A stretch of DNA of 6,864 nucleotides from assembly GCA_013042695.1 (NCBI GenBank), contig JABDPQ010000187.1:1-6864 (forward strand). The letters run 5' to 3'. The position numbers were made by a program, and so were the translations under genes. The notes under the pieces were generated by a model. It saw only the letters and a list, made by a program, of their open reading frames with translations. It was not told the origin of the DNA and searched no databases. Numbering within the stretch: position 1 is the first letter of the stretch; the number at the start of each line of letters is the position of its first letter. This DNA comes from Desulfobacterales bacterium. GTDB lineage: Bacteria; Desulfobacterota; Desulfobulbia; Desulfobulbales; Desulfocapsaceae. This document shows positions 6,332 through 6,864 of the stretch, piece after piece.

Positions 6332-6367
6332 AGCTCGCCTACCAATAATAAAGGCGAGCTTCTTTTG
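6332..6367 (+). terminator. Intercistronic hairpin, partial terminator between xylF- and xylG-like genes
   Basis: AGCTCGCCT (6332-6340) and AGGCGAGCT (6352-6360) form a perfect 9-bp stem around an 11-nt loop, followed directly by TCTTTT. It lies 79 nt after the binding protein stop and 23 nt before the ATPase ribosome site. In binding-protein-dependent operons such hairpins stabilise or terminate most transcripts after the binding protein gene, giving it higher expression than the ATPase and permease. The T-tract is short, so leaky termination is more likely than a complete stop. Confidence 0.65.
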
Positions 6368-6389
6368 TGCGAACAGATCAGGAGGGCGT

Positions 6390-6864
6390 ATGGGTGAAGT
6401 CATCTTGGAAATGAACGGTATCATAAAAGATTTTCCAGGAGTGCGCGCGCTGGATAATGTTAATTTTGAAGCTCGCTCCGGTGAATTATTAGCCTTGGTT
6501 GGTGAAAACGGGGCTGGAAAATCGACGTTGATGAAAGTGTTAAGCGGGGTCTGGCCCTATCCTACATATGAGGGAGATATTACTATAAGGGGGGAGTTGA
6601 AACGTTTTCGCAACACTAGGGATGCTGAAGCATCAGGTGTTGCAATCATCTACCAGGAATTGAATCTGATCCCAGAGCTCACCGTCGCGGAAAACATCTT
6701 CCTGGATCGTCAGTTTACCAATCCGTTCGGTGTCGTAAACTGGAGTAAATTATATTCTGAGACTCAGAAGCTGCTCGACGAGTTGAATATCACCGATTTT
6801 AATCCGACCGATAAGGTTATAGAGTTGACGGTAGGCAAGCAGCAAATGGTTGAAATTGCCAAAG
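6390..6864 (+). CDS. xylG: XylG-like sugar ABC transporter ATPase, 3' end beyond window
   Basis: The first 158 residues of a CUT2-type ATPase are present; family members are usually about 500 residues with two nucleotide-binding domains. The Walker A is GENGAGKST (38-46) and the Q-loop is IIYQELN (86-92, Q89). The degenerate LTVGKQQMVEIAK (146-158) is the first-domain signature typical of RbsA/XylG/MglA proteins, and the frame leaves the window there. WPYPTYEGDI (55-64) contains the longer loop before the YEG motif that is seen in XylG and the related multiple-sugar ATPases but not in RbsA. The ATG follows an AGGAGG site by 4 nt. The protein sits on the cytoplasmic face and powers the permease expected downstream. 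Sugar identity rests on the xylF-like neighbour; a multiple-monosaccharide (GguA/MmsA-like) assignment is the main alternative. Confidence 0.8.
   Translation, partial: MGEVILEMNGIIKDFPGVRALDNVNFEARSGELLALVGENGAGKSTLMKVLSGVWPYPTYEGDITIRGELKRFRNTRDAEASGVAIIYQELNLIPELTVAENIFLDRQFTNPFGVVNWSKLYSETQKLLDELNITDFNPTDKVIELTVGKQQMVEIAK

Overview
This window looks like a piece of a moderately AT-rich bacterial chromosome. The family resemblances of the transposase and the sugar-transport genes would fit a Desulfobacterota-like (former delta-proteobacterial) or related Gram-negative host. That placement is impressionistic, because there is no marker gene here. The SEC-type signal peptide on the binding protein points to a diderm-style periplasmic transport system.

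Layout from left to right: (1) 1-438 carries no convincing gene but holds two inverted repeats. (2) 439-2163 (minus) encodes a 574-residue FAD/NAD(P)-binding protein with a forced TTG start. (3) 2164-2597 is a dense non-coding patch. It contains a strong minus-strand terminator, a 42-nt fragment matching the 3' half of a tRNA-Met (CAU) gene with decay mutations, and a pair of 8-bp direct repeats 11 bp apart. Together these look like the end of an old tRNA-targeted integrated element. (4) 2598-3791 (minus) is an AAA_14/DUF4143 ATPase, probably cargo just inside that element end. (5) 3911-4720 (plus) is an IS91-family HUH transposase that keeps its zinc finger and HUH motif. It appears to have lost a central segment, including the catalytic tyrosine region, through an in-frame deletion. 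(6) 4721-5206 is non-coding, with a long imperfect inverted repeat and a candidate promoter/operator. (7) 5207-6253 and 6390-6864 (plus) are the first two genes of a CUT2-type sugar ABC importer resembling xylose XylF-XylG. A hairpin between them probably lowers ATPase expression relative to the binding protein. The ATPase gene runs off the window end, and the permease gene (xylH-like) would be expected next.

Functionally, the only clear pathway is periplasmic pentose/monosaccharide capture (XylF-like) coupled to an ATP-driven permease (XylG-like). The left half is accessory or scarred DNA. I did not find a convincing new multi-gene system. The most informative signals are the tRNA scar with its possible integrase-arm repeats, the internally deleted IS91 element, and the structured segment at 4872-4967.
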